Origin: CAYGWP01 sp964353455
Lineage (GTDB): Bacteria; Planctomycetota; Phycisphaerae; FEN-1346
Length of the DNA: 11,181 bases
Assembly (NCBI GenBank): GCA_964353455.1
Contig: CAYGWP010000457.1
Span: 1 to 11,181 of the forward strand
Direction: 5' to 3'
Part shown: positions 1 to 7,637 of the stretch, one piece after another
Numbering within the stretch: position 1 is the stretch's first letter
Layout: every line of letters begins with the position of its first letter
The notes under the pieces: model-generated
Database searches by the model: none
Seen by the model: the letters and a program-made list of their open reading frames with translations, nothing else
Told to the model about the DNA's origin: nothing
Made by a program: the position numbers and the translations under genes

Positions 1-354
1 GCCGTCTACGACTACTTCCTGAAGTTGCCCCGCATCCGCTTCCTGCTGGCCGACGACCCCGGCGCCGGCAAGACCATCATGGCCGGCCTTCTCATCAAGG
101 AAATGAAGCTCCGCGAGGCCATCGACCGCGTGCTCATTCTCTGCCCGGCGCCGCTCACCATCCAGTGGCAGGACGAACTTCTGCGGTGGTTCGGCGAGCC
201 GTTCGACATCATCTTCTCGGCCGTGGACCAGCAGCAACTCGTCAACCCCTGGCAACGGTCAAGCCAGGTCATTGCCTCTCTAGACTACGCCAAGCAGGAC
301 GATGTGCGCGAGCGCGTCTGGCAGCAGCGCTGGGACCTTGTGATTATCGACTAG
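1..354 (+). CDS. N-terminal fragment of the SNF2 helicase (ATP-binding motif I), 5' partial
   Basis: This is the part upstream of the TAG stop. It enters from the left edge in frame (Ala-Val-Tyr-Asp-Tyr) and contains the Walker A motif PGAGKT at codons 21-25, followed by motif Ia (LILCPAPLTIQWQ), which binds DNA in SF2 enzymes. It ends at VIID, one residue into the DEAH box. A product truncated here would bind ATP poorly and could not hydrolyse it, because the catalytic glutamate and all later motifs are missing. The TTG at base 25 is only the first start-like codon inside the window and is not a credible start, since homologues have a long region before motif I. Confidence 0.6.
   Translation, partial: AVYDYFLKLPRIRFLLADDPGAGKTIMAGLLIKEMKLREAIDRVLILCPAPLTIQWQDELLRWFGEPFDIIFSAVDQQQLVNPWQRSSQVIASLDYAKQDDVRERVWQQRWDLVIID
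352..354 (+). other. In-frame TAG replacing the DEAH glutamate codon
   Basis: The codons around it read GTG ATT ATC GAC TAG GCC CAC AAG, that is V-I-I-D-stop-A-H-K. Relatives have D-E-A-H, so a single G-to-T change at base 352 (GAG to TAG) explains the interruption. The glutamate is the general base for ATP hydrolysis in SF2 helicases. No ATG, GTG or TTG occurs in this frame between 355 and 603, so the first simple restart is the ATG at 604, beyond motifs I, II and III. Confidence 0.9.
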
Positions 355-603
355 GCCCACAAGTGCAGCGCCTACACCAAGCGGTCCACCGCCCGCGGCG
401 ATGAGGCCGAGAAGACCAAGCGTTACCAAGTTGCCGAGCGCCTGGCAGCCCAGGCCGATCACCTGCTGCTCCTCACCGCCACGCCGCATCACGGCGACGA
501 CGACCGCTTCGCCCACTTCGTCCGTCTTATTGACCCAGACCTGTTTCCCGAACCGCACCGCCTGGGCGAGAAAGCCGGCGAAATCCGCACCAGCATCCTT
601 CGC

Positions 604-3204
604 ATGGGACCCGACTGTCCCTGGGCCTTGCGGCGGATGAAAGAGGACCTCAAAGACCTTCGCGGCAACCGCCTTTTCCCCGACCGCCACGTCCACACCA
701 TGACGTTCCGCCTGAACCGCGAGGAATACGACCTCTACAAAGCCGTCACGGCCTACATCAACGAGTTCCTGCCGCAGGCCAGTGGGCGCAAGAAGCAGAG
801 CGTGGCCCTGACCCGCACGGTCCTCCAGCGCCGTCTGGCCAGTTCCACGATGGCCATCCACGAGTCCATCCGCCGGCGCCTGGAGAAGCAGCAGGCGCTC
901 CTCAAGGAACTCGAAGACCTCACGCCCGCCCAGCGGGCGAAACGCCTGGCCCAACTCCAGGGGCGCATTGCCGACGCCGAGCAGGACGAAGACGACCTTG
1001 ACGAGGCCGAGCGCGACCTCCTGACCGACGAATTCACCACCGCCGTAGAACTCGACCAACTCCGGGCCGAGATCGCCGCCCTCGGCGAACTCCTGGCCCG
1101 CGCCCGCCGCGTCCGCGACAACGCCGCCGACTCCAAACTGGCCGCCCTCCGCGAGTGCCTGGCCAAGGCCGAGTTCGCCGAACTCTCTGACGGTCGCGGC
1201 AAACTCCTCGTCTTCACCGAGCATCGCGACACCCTCACGCACCTCCTCAACCACCTGGCTACGTGGGGCTACTCCACCTGCCAAATCCACGGCGGCATGA
1301 ACCCTCACCAGCGCAAGCACGCCCAGGAAGAGTTCCGCACCACCAAGCAAATCTGCGTGGCCACCGAGGCCGCCGGCGAGGGCATCAACCTCCAATTCTG
1401 CCGCCTGATGATCAACTACGACCTGCCCTGGAACCCCACGCGCCTGGAACAGCGGCTCGGCCGCATCCACCGCATCGGCCAGGAGCGCGACGTTCACGCC
1501 TTCAACTTCGTGGCGGCCGAGTCCGAGGAAGGCCAGCCTATCATCGAGGGCCGCATCCTCGATTGCCTTCTGGCCAAGATGGAGCAGATGCGGGCCGTCC
1601 TGGCCGACCGCGTGTTCGACGTGATCGGCGAAGTCCTCTCCCTCAACGACGTGAACCTGCCCGAAATGCTCCGCGAGGCCGCCAACGACCCCCGCCGCCT
1701 CGACGAATACCTCGACCGCATCCAGAAGGTGGACCCCGCGCGGCTAATGCAGTACGAGCGGGCCACCGGCATCGCGCTCGCCCGCGCCAGCGTCGATTTC
1801 TCGGCCTTCGAGCGGGCCAACGCCGAGTCCGAAGAACGCCGCCTCATGCCGCGCTATGTCGAGGACCACTTCTTGCGGGCCGCCCGTGAGGTGAACCTCA
1901 AAGTCGAGGCGCGGGCCGATGGCCTCTGGCGCGTCGAGCACGTCCTCGCCGACCTGCGGTCCGACCGCCTGGCCACCGTCCAGCGCATGGGCAAGCCCGA
2001 CGCCGCGTACCGCAAGATCACGTTCCACAAGGAGCACCTGGACCAGGACCAGCACATCGACGCCGTTCTCTGCGGTCCCGGCCACCCGCTCTATGCGGCC
2101 GTCGATGAGCGGCTGAACGAGGTGCTGGCCTCGCTCCAGGGCGGCGTAGCCGTCTTCGTGGACCCCAGCACCGACCATGCCTACCGGCTGCACTTCTTTG
2201 AACTTGCCGTTCGCGGCCAGAACACCAAGGGCCAGCCGCAGACGCTCCACGGAGAACTCGTGGCCGTCCGCGAATGCCTTGCGGTCCCGGCCGATTCGCC
2301 CAACCGTTTCGAGGTTGTGCCGTCCGATGGCCTCATGGACCTGCCCGCCCACCCATCGCCGCCGGTTGCCCTGGACCTGGTGGACCCGTCCGCCGCATGC
2401 GACTTTCTGCGAAGCACCTACCAGACCGAGCGGCGCAGGCTGTGCCAGGAAGACCGCCGCCACTTCGTCCAGGTCTGCCGCGACTACCTGGAGAAGTCCT
2501 TTGAGGCCCGCATCCGCGCCGCCCAGGATCGCGTCATGGCCCTGCGGGCGCGGGAATCCGATTCGCCGGAGGTCGGTCTCGCACGCCAGAGGTCTGAGAA
2601 CGACTTGGCCGACCTGAAGCGGACCCGCGATGAGCGGATGGATGGGTTGAAGCGACTGGAAATCGCCAAGCACGGCCCCGTGCGCCACGTCGCCACGGCC
2701 CTGGTCCTGCCTGCCGGTGCCGCAGCCGAGACAGTCCTTGCCGACCTGGCTGAGGACCTCGACCCGGTTCTGAAGCGCCGCATCGAGAAGGCGGCCGAGG
2801 ACATCGTGGTCGCCTACGAAGAGGCTGGCGGCCGGGAATGTGAGCGCGTCGGACACCTCAAGATCGGCTTCGACATCCGGTCCCTCGGCCCGGCCGACCC
2901 GCAGACCGGCTACCGCGATCCTGTAACGGGCCTCCGCCGCATCGAGGTCAAAGGTCGCCGTCGCGGCCAGACCATCCGTCTCACGACCAACGAGTGGTAC
3001 AAGGCCGTGCAACTGGGCGACTCGTACTGGCTCTACGTCGTCTGGGACCCGCTTGAGAATGCCGGCACAGAACCGCTCCGCATCCAGAACCCGGCCAAAC
3101 ACCTCGACTACGCCAAACGCGAGGTCGTGGCGGCGCGGTACTTCGACATTCCTGCCGAAGCCGTGGAAAGGGCGTCCGAACCAGAAAGGGGGAAGAAACT
3201 GTGA
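604..3204 (+). CDS. C-terminal part of the SNF2 helicase: helicase C domain plus DUF3883
   Basis: This is the long open part downstream of the TAG, 866 residues if read from the ATG at 604. In codons counted from base 1 it holds the end of the first RecA-like domain (RRMKEDLKDLRGNRLFPDRH), a charged, probably coiled-coil insertion at about 290-385, and the helicase C domain (KLLVFTEHRDT at 401-411, ATEAAGEGINLQF, and the arginine-rich motif VI at 481-494). The C-terminal DUF3883 domain lies at about 925-1045. DUF3883 resembles the PD-(D/E)xK nuclease fold: GFDIRS supplies Asp958, and IEVKGR supplies Glu982 and Lys984, all present. The natural protein surely starts upstream. A fragment beginning at 604 would lack the ATP site, so it could not work as a motor, although the nuclease-like domain would be intact. 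The 3' end overlaps the start of the next gene. Confidence 0.75.
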   Translation: MGPDCPWALRRMKEDLKDLRGNRLFPDRHVHTMTFRLNREEYDLYKAVTAYINEFLPQASGRKKQSVALTRTVLQRRLASSTMAIHESIRRRLEKQQALLKELEDLTPAQRAKRLAQLQGRIADAEQDEDDLDEAERDLLTDEFTTAVELDQLRAEIAALGELLARARRVRDNAADSKLAALRECLAKAEFAELSDGRGKLLVFTEHRDTLTHLLNHLATWGYSTCQIHGGMNPHQRKHAQEEFRTTKQICVATEAAGEGINLQFCRLMINYDLPWNPTRLEQRLGRIHRIGQERDVHAFNFVAAESEEGQPIIEGRILDCLLAKMEQMRAVLADRVFDVIGEVLSLNDVNLPEMLREAANDPRRLDEYLDRIQKVDPARLMQYERATGIALARASVDFSAFERANAESEERRLMPRYVEDHFLRAAREVNLKVEARADGLWRVEHVLADLRSDRLATVQRMGKPDAAYRKITFHKEHLDQDQHIDAVLCGPGHPLYAAVDERLNEVLASLQGGVAVFVDPSTDHAYRLHFFELAVRGQNTKGQPQTLHGELVAVRECLAVPADSPNRFEVVPSDGLMDLPAHPSPPVALDLVDPSAACDFLRSTYQTERRRLCQEDRRHFVQVCRDYLEKSFEARIRAAQDRVMALRARESDSPEVGLARQRSENDLADLKRTRDERMDGLKRLEIAKHGPVRHVATALVLPAGAAAETVLADLAEDLDPVLKRRIEKAAEDIVVAYEEAGGRECERVGHLKIGFDIRSLGPADPQTGYRDPVTGLRRIEVKGRRRGQTIRLTTNEWYKAVQLGDSYWLYVVWDPLENAGTEPLRIQNPAKHLDYAKREVVAARYFDIPAEAVERASEPERGKKL
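3187..3204 (+). promoter_or_regulatory. Shine-Dalgarno site and GTGA stop/start overlap
   Basis: AGGGGGA at 3187-3193 lies 7 bases before the GTG at 3201. The GTGA at 3201-3204 combines that start with the helicase stop TGA. This arrangement is typical of translational coupling and supports the GTG as the start of the membrane protein gene. Confidence 0.7.
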
Positions 3205-4004
3205 ACAAGAATCCGAACCTGATTCAACGCTTCCTGAAACGCAGAATGCTGTTATGGGCTTTGGGTATAGGGTTGGCCGCAATCACTACGCTGTTCTGCG
3301 TTAGGTGGGTCCAGGACCCACTATGGATAGGCTTCATGGACACGATCGGTGTCGGGCTTCTGCCTGTGGCAACCTTCTTGATGATCTACGAGTTCGACAC
3401 CAGGAAGGCATACCAGGAGTTGGTGCGCAGTGAGTTCAGTGAGGCGCTTTCTGAGGTTACTGCCGTCTGTGGTGACTGTCACAAGTCTGGTCTGGCGGCT
3501 TTAACCGACTCAAGACCCAAGGAGCGACTGGAGACATTCTTCTCAGAGGCACCGAATGGGTCAACCTTGAGCGTTCTCGGTGTGGCCCTGCGGGATTTTC
3601 TGGCGGTGGCGACGGAGAAGGCGATCATTGAAGCGGTTCGCCGAGGGTGCAACGTCAGGTTTCTGTACCTGGACCCGTCTTCTGCCGCAGCGACAACCCA
3701 TTCACTGAACGAGGGGCGCGCGCCCGATGAAGTTCGCGATGACATCAAGGGCGGCGAGAACACTTGGCGCCGGCTGAAGGCCGAGGCGCAGAGGATCAAT
3801 AAGGGCACCTTCGAAGGTAGGAAGTACGATTCCATACCCGCTTGGTTCATGCTCATCTCTCCAGATGGCATCTGTGTTGGACCATATCTGCGCAAGAACC
3901 GCGGCAATGTGTGTCCGCACATCGCCTTCAAGGCAGGCTCCCTGTTGGAGGACCGGTTTCGGGACCATTTCGAGAGCCTTTGGCAAACAGCAACGCCTAT
4001 ATAG
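3201..4004 (+). CDS. Two-helix membrane protein with degenerate phospholipase-D-like domain
   Basis: The 267-residue product has two hydrophobic helices near the N-terminus (about residues 16-33 and 42-62), then a soluble domain. Residues 121-160 (VLGVALRDFL, then AVRRGCNVRFLYLDP) and the end (YLRKNRGNVCPHIAF, then DRFRDHFESLW) have the layout of PLD-like domains found in defence and membrane-stress proteins. The canonical HxK(x4)D catalytic motif is not present: there is PHIAFK, with His and Lys three residues apart, so nuclease or lipase activity is doubtful. The protein probably sits in the inner membrane with the PLD-like domain in the cytoplasm. Its position between helicase and methylase, with overlapping starts and stops, places it in the same transcript. 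DISARM also carries a PLD protein (DrmC), but this one is not recognisably DrmC. GC is about 53 percent on two counted lines, well below the neighbouring core genes. The fold assignment is from pattern only. Confidence 0.65.
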   Translation: MNKNPNLIQRFLKRRMLLWALGIGLAAITTLFCVRWVQDPLWIGFMDTIGVGLLPVATFLMIYEFDTRKAYQELVRSEFSEALSEVTAVCGDCHKSGLAALTDSRPKERLETFFSEAPNGSTLSVLGVALRDFLAVATEKAIIEAVRRGCNVRFLYLDPSSAAATTHSLNEGRAPDEVRDDIKGGENTWRRLKAEAQRINKGTFEGRKYDSIPAWFMLISPDGICVGPYLRKNRGNVCPHIAFKAGSLLEDRFRDHFESLWQTATPI

Positions 4005-4010
4005 AGGTGA
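4003..4010 (+). promoter_or_regulatory. Strong Shine-Dalgarno site that decides the methylase start
   Basis: AGAGGTGA matches the 16S rRNA 3' end closely and lies 8 bases before the GTG at 4019. An alternative GTG at 4007 is part of this site and so is unlikely as a start. The site also overlaps the stop codon of the preceding gene. Confidence 0.7.
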
Positions 4011-4018
4011 ACCGCAAC

Positions 4019-7000
4019 GTGGACGACCGCAGACTGATCGAAGACTACCTCCCCATCCAGGCCATCAGCGCCGAGGCGAGCCGCGAGAAGTCCGTGCGCA
4101 AGGGGCATATCAGCACGCTGCACCTCTGGTGGGCGCGGCGGCCCTTGGTGGCGTGCCGGGCGGCGGTGTATGGGGCGCTTGTGCCGGCGGATCGGTGGGT
4201 GAAGGATGTGGACCTCAAAAACCCGCCCGCCGATGCCGCCAAGGCCGAGGCCATGAAGAACGGGGCCAAGAAGGGCCTCAACCGCCGCGCGGCAGGCGAG
4301 TTCGTCACGGCCCTCTGCAAGTACCCCGGCGATCCGCGGGTCATCGAGAAGGCCCAGGGGCACATCCTCGACGCCCACGCCGACCGCCTCACGGCGGAAC
4401 TGGCCGAGGGGCGAAAGACGGGCAAGATGCCCGCGTGGGTCGAGGAGTTCAAGTGGCCTGCCGCCAAGCACGTGGTCACGCGGGCCGACATCGAGGCCGG
4501 CCGGGCGCCGCGGCCGCGCGTCCTCGATATGTTTGCCGGCGGCGGGGCCATTCCCCTGGAGGCTCTGCGCCTGGGATGCGAGGCGTATGCCCTGGACCTT
4601 AACCCCGTCGCCCACATCATCCAACTCTGCACCCTTGTGTACCCGCAGAAGTACGGCCGCCCCGACCCCACGGCGCGCGGCATGACAGGGCCGAAGAACG
4701 CGAAGGGCGAAACCACGTGGGGCGGCCTGGCCGAGGAGGTCCGGTACTGGGGTAGGTGGGTCCTGCGCGAGGTCCGAAAGGCGATCGGCGACCCCTATCC
4801 TCCCGTTCCCGATCCGAAGTTCAAGGGCAGGCGGCCGGAAATCGGCTTCGACAAGACCGCCGGCTGCTGGATCGCCAAGGGCGTTAAGGCAAGTCCCCAG
4901 GCAAGCGGCGACCTACTAGGTCAGGAAGATTCGCCGTCATTGCCACCGGGCTACTTGCTGCCCGTTGCCTTCCTATGGACCCGCACCGTCAAGTGCAAGA
5001 ACCCCGCGTGCGGCGCCACCGTGCCTCTTGTCAGGCAGACGTGGCTCTGCAAGAAGAATGACCAATACGTTGCCCTCAAGATCGTCGCCCCCAGGGGCGC
5101 CAAGCAAGTCCGCTTTGAAGTAGTTGAAGCCGAGACCGAGAAGGGCATCGGCTTTGACCCAGGCGACCACTCCCAGCGTGGCAACGCGACATGTCCGTTC
5201 TGCGGTACTGTTGCAGATGTGGACTATGTTAAGGACGAAGGCTGGGCTGGGCGAATGTCAGCCCAACCCCTTGCTGTTGTTTGCACTCTACCAGGCGCGA
5301 GGGGCAAGGTCTATATTGCAGCCGAAGCAGAAGGGCCATCTGCGGAAAGACGCATCTGCGCTGGGCTTTTACAGGATCGAGTGGAACAGGGGCCAGCCGA
5401 ACCAATAGCGGGACTCCCGGATGAATCCAGAGAGAACACACTTGGCATAACCGTTAGGCCATACGGAATTCGCCACTGGGGCGATCTGTTCACGCCCAGG
5501 CAGAAGGCCCTCATGTTCTCATTTGCACGAGCGGCTAATAATTCGGTCGTGGCCATGAAGGTTAATGGGACTGACAGCGAGCGCTCCAACGCCGTGCTAT
5601 CGTACCTGGCCTGTGCGATAGATCGATTAGGCGAGAACTCCTCTACGCTTTGCCGTTGGAATCCCAACGCAGAGAAGATGCAGGGATCATTCGGAAGACA
5701 GGTAGTCTCAATGGTTTGGGACTTCTGCGAAACGAATCCGGGGGGCGGCTCTGTTGGCGATTGGATGTCAATTCTTGAACTCCAAAGCAATGCCATTGGC
5801 GGTGCGGTTGAAACAGGCAGCCGTTCGGCCAGAGTGTTCCGTGGCTCAGCGATGAACCTCCCTTTTCAGGAAGCCCTATTGGATGCAGTCGTGACCGATC
5901 CACCCTACTACGATAACGTTCCCTATGCGGATATCTCCGATTTCTTCTACGTCTGGTTGAAGCGCGTGCTAGGGGGGGTCTTCCCCGAACATTTCGCTTC
6001 GGAAGGAACCCCAAAGAAAAGCGAGGCCATCGCCAGCCCCTCAAGGTTCAACGGCGACAGCGGAAGGGCCACGAGAGCATACGAGGAGATGATGGCCCAA
6101 GCCTTATGCGAAGCCCAGCGCGTTCTGAAGCCAGGTGGCATGCTTGTCATGGTGTATGCACACAAGACTACATTGGGTTGGTCAACCCTCGTCAAGGCTC
6201 TCGCGTCAGCCGGCTTCATAGTGACCGAAGCGTGGCCTCTGGATACCGAAATGCGGACGAGACTGCGTGGGATGGAATCCTCGGCCTTAGCGTCGAGTAT
6301 TTTCCTCGTGGCCCGGAAGCGCGAGGCCGAGGCGGGCGTCGGGTCCTACGAAACTGACGTGCGGCCCGAACTGGAAGGGATCGTCCGCGAGCGGGTCGGG
6401 GCGCTCTGGGAAATGGGCATCTCTGGCGCCGACCTTGTGATCTCGGCAGTAGGGGCCGGTCTCAAAGCCTACACGGCATTCGATTCCGTGGAATTCGCCA
6501 ACGGCGAAGAGGTCCCGGCGGAGCGGTTCCTTACGGAGGTCGAGACGGTCGTCCTGGAGACGATCCTTGCACGTTTGTCAAAGGAGGTTGGCGGCAACGG
6601 CAGCCGCTCGCACGGCCTTGGCGGTGTGGACCCCGCCACGCGGTTCTACATCCTCTGGCGGTACACCTACCGGCTGTCGGAACTCGATGCCGGCGAGGCC
6701 ATCATCTTCGCCAACGGCACGCACGTGGAACTCGACGGCCAGCACGGTCTCTGCGCCGGCGCCCGAGCACTGGTCGAAAAGAAGAAGTCCAAGTCCCGCC
6801 TGCGCGACTACTCGGAGCGCGGCGACGATGAGAAACTCGGTATGTCCGCTGAGAACGGCCAGGCTGCGCCCCTGGTGGATGTGCTGCACCGGATTCTCTG
6901 GCTTATGGAGAACCGGCCGGGGCAAATGGAGGAGTTCTTCCGCGATGCGCGGCCGAACCTGGAACAGATCCGCCTCGTGGCCCAGGCCCTCGCCGGGCCG

Positions 7001-7132
7001 GCCCTCAAGGGCGGCGAACTGGGCGAGGTCTCGCCCTCCAAGGAACTGGCCGCCCTCAAGATTCTGACCAGCAACTGGCGCAGTATCGCCGAGGCCGCCG
7101 GGCCGATCTTTGGGCAGAACAAGAGCACGTAG
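4019..7132 (+). CDS. DUF1156 adenine-specific DNA methyltransferase with zinc ribbon
   Basis: From the GTG at 4019 the product has 1037 residues. The frame is open further upstream, to 3842, but that stretch overlaps the previous gene. The N-terminus matches the DUF1156 signature: LIEDYLPIQAIS, then REKS and HISTLHLWWARRPL. Motif I for S-adenosylmethionine is VLDMFAGGGAIPLEALRLG at about 168-186, with the acidic residue in YALDLNP after it. The catalytic DPPY is at 627-630 (TDPPYYDN), which indicates N6-adenine (or N4-cytosine) methylation of DNA. Between them is an insertion of about 400 residues with a zinc ribbon, CxxxxC at 326/331 and CxxC at 392/395, a known trait of this family. The order motif I, insertion, DPPY resembles alpha-class enzymes. 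The C-terminal 170 residues (ATRFYILWRYTYR, then the long helices to FGQNKST) are the usual tail. It probably modifies host DNA as the self mark of the array. About bases 4890-6300 are much lower in GC than the ends. Confidence 0.93.
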   Translation: MDDRRLIEDYLPIQAISAEASREKSVRKGHISTLHLWWARRPLVACRAAVYGALVPADRWVKDVDLKNPPADAAKAEAMKNGAKKGLNRRAAGEFVTALCKYPGDPRVIEKAQGHILDAHADRLTAELAEGRKTGKMPAWVEEFKWPAAKHVVTRADIEAGRAPRPRVLDMFAGGGAIPLEALRLGCEAYALDLNPVAHIIQLCTLVYPQKYGRPDPTARGMTGPKNAKGETTWGGLAEEVRYWGRWVLREVRKAIGDPYPPVPDPKFKGRRPEIGFDKTAGCWIAKGVKASPQASGDLLGQEDSPSLPPGYLLPVAFLWTRTVKCKNPACGATVPLVRQTWLCKKNDQYVALKIVAPRGAKQVRFEVVEAETEKGIGFDPGDHSQRGNATCPFCGTVADVDYVKDEGWAGRMSAQPLAVVCTLPGARGKVYIAAEAEGPSAERRICAGLLQDRVEQGPAEPIAGLPDESRENTLGITVRPYGIRHWGDLFTPRQKALMFSFARAANNSVVAMKVNGTDSERSNAVLSYLACAIDRLGENSSTLCRWNPNAEKMQGSFGRQVVSMVWDFCETNPGGGSVGDWMSILELQSNAIGGAVETGSRSARVFRGSAMNLPFQEALLDAVVTDPPYYDNVPYADISDFFYVWLKRVLGGVFPEHFASEGTPKKSEAIASPSRFNGDSGRATRAYEEMMAQALCEAQRVLKPGGMLVMVYAHKTTLGWSTLVKALASAGFIVTEAWPLDTEMRTRLRGMESSALASSIFLVARKREAEAGVGSYETDVRPELEGIVRERVGALWEMGISGADLVISAVGAGLKAYTAFDSVEFANGEEVPAERFLTEVETVVLETILARLSKEVGGNGSRSHGLGGVDPATRFYILWRYTYRLSELDAGEAIIFANGTHVELDGQHGLCAGARALVEKKKSKSRLRDYSERGDDEKLGMSAENGQAAPLVDVLHRILWLMENRPGQMEEFFRDARPNLEQIRLVAQALAGPALKGGELGEVSPSKELAALKILTSNWRSIAEAAGPIFGQNKST

Positions 7133-7143
7133 CAGGGATCATC

Positions 7144-7620
7144 ATGGCAAACACAACCTACTTGAAAAACGAGGTGGAGCCATACCTGCGGAAATGGGCC
7201 GCTCGCCGGATCGGCGTAGCGCTTGAGAAATGCCCCGTCGTCGTTGGTCAGGATTCTGACGGCCGGGATGTTCGCTTTGAGTTTGATGGCGTTTCACCTG
7301 ACGGCACTGTCGGGGTGTGTATCTCGGCCAGCGCTTCCTACAAGACGGGGCAGATGCGCAAGTTCTTTATGGAGGCAACGCTGCTGAATCGGGTGTTTGC
7401 GTTCAAGCGGCGGATTATGGTGTTCACCAGCCGGCACATGTGGGAGGCTTTCAAGAACGAGTGCGACGGTTTGATAGACATGAAGAACATCGAGCCGATG
7501 TTCTGCACTGACCTGCCAAAGGAGATGCAGGCCCGTATTGCGGAGATTTATCAGCAATCGGCCAAGGAAGTCGGTGACAAGAGCGGCCCCGGCAGGAAGT
7601 CACGCGGCAAAAGGAAGTAG
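7144..7620 (+). CDS. Hypothetical 158-residue protein with basic tail, defence-array accessory
   Basis: The ATG at 7144 is preceded by AGGGA at 7134-7138 with a 5-base spacer, and the gene starts 11 bases after the methylase stop. I do not recognise the family. Visible features are a charged N-terminal helix, a strand pair RFEFD (44-48) and TVGVCIS (55-61), a helix QMRKFFMEATLLNRV (70-84), a strand RRIMVFTS (89-96), and a lysine/arginine tail GRKSRGKRK (150-158) suited to nucleic acid contact. The alternation of strands and helices, with Asp48 and the following strand, recalls PD-(D/E)xK nuclease-like folds, but the ExK pair expected in the third strand is absent (VCISAS), so any such domain would be inactive. 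There is no signal peptide or membrane segment. GC is about 50 to 57 percent on counted lines, lower than the ATPase gene that follows. It is most likely an accessory component of the methylase or ATPase complex; this is inference from position only. Confidence 0.75.
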   Translation: MANTTYLKNEVEPYLRKWAARRIGVALEKCPVVVGQDSDGRDVRFEFDGVSPDGTVGVCISASASYKTGQMRKFFMEATLLNRVFAFKRRIMVFTSRHMWEAFKNECDGLIDMKNIEPMFCTDLPKEMQARIAEIYQQSAKEVGDKSGPGRKSRGKRK

Positions 7621-7637
7621 AGAAAGGAACTTGGGAA

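Larger units (their letters stand above)
1..3204 (+). pseudogene. SNF2-family helicase with C-terminal DUF3883 domain, 5' partial, interrupted by an in-frame TAG
   Basis: The reading frame is open from base 1 to the TGA at 3202-3204 except for one TAG at 352-354. Numbering codons from base 1, motif I is DDPGAGKT (Lys24), motif II reads D-stop-A-H (codons 117-120), motif III is TATPHH (159-164), and motif VI is RLEQRLGRIHRIGQ (481-494). This is the DrmD-like SNF2 helicase family whose members carry ADDPGAGKTIMAGLL near the N-terminus; the true start lies left of the window. The protein would translocate on double-stranded DNA using ATP. Codon bias and conserved motifs continue without a break on both sides of the stop, and I see no frameshift, so the lesion is a single GAG-to-TAG change, a sequencing error, or a readthrough site. 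Four annotated genes in this window (the PLD-like protein, the methylase, the 158-residue protein and the ATPase) end in TAG, which argues against a genome-wide amber reassignment. The family call is firm; the pseudogene status depends on the read support for base 352. Confidence 0.8.

Noticed and set aside
352..354. Genome-wide amber recoding
   Set aside because: TAG is the natural stop of the genes ending at 4004, 7132, 7620 and 10460.
280..1497. Long open frame on the - strand (405 residues)
   Set aside because: It lies opposite the helicase motifs. Its Val/Leu/Gly/Ala-rich product is typical of the antisense of GC-rich coding DNA.
1744..3282. Long open frame on the - strand (512 residues)
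   Set aside because: It is the shadow of the helicase C-terminal half, including DUF3883, which is recognisable on the + strand.
3842..4018. Upstream extension of the methylase frame
   Set aside because: It overlaps the PLD-like gene, and the Shine-Dalgarno site at 4003-4010 fits the GTG at 4019; the DUF1156 signature begins right after that start.
3479..4624. - strand frame of 381 residues across the PLD-like/methylase junction
   Set aside because: It overlaps two supported + strand genes and has no recognisable motif.
5245..5272. Inverted repeat GCTGGGC/GCCCAAC within the methylase
   Set aside because: It is short, imperfect and inside a conserved coding region; nothing suggests a function.
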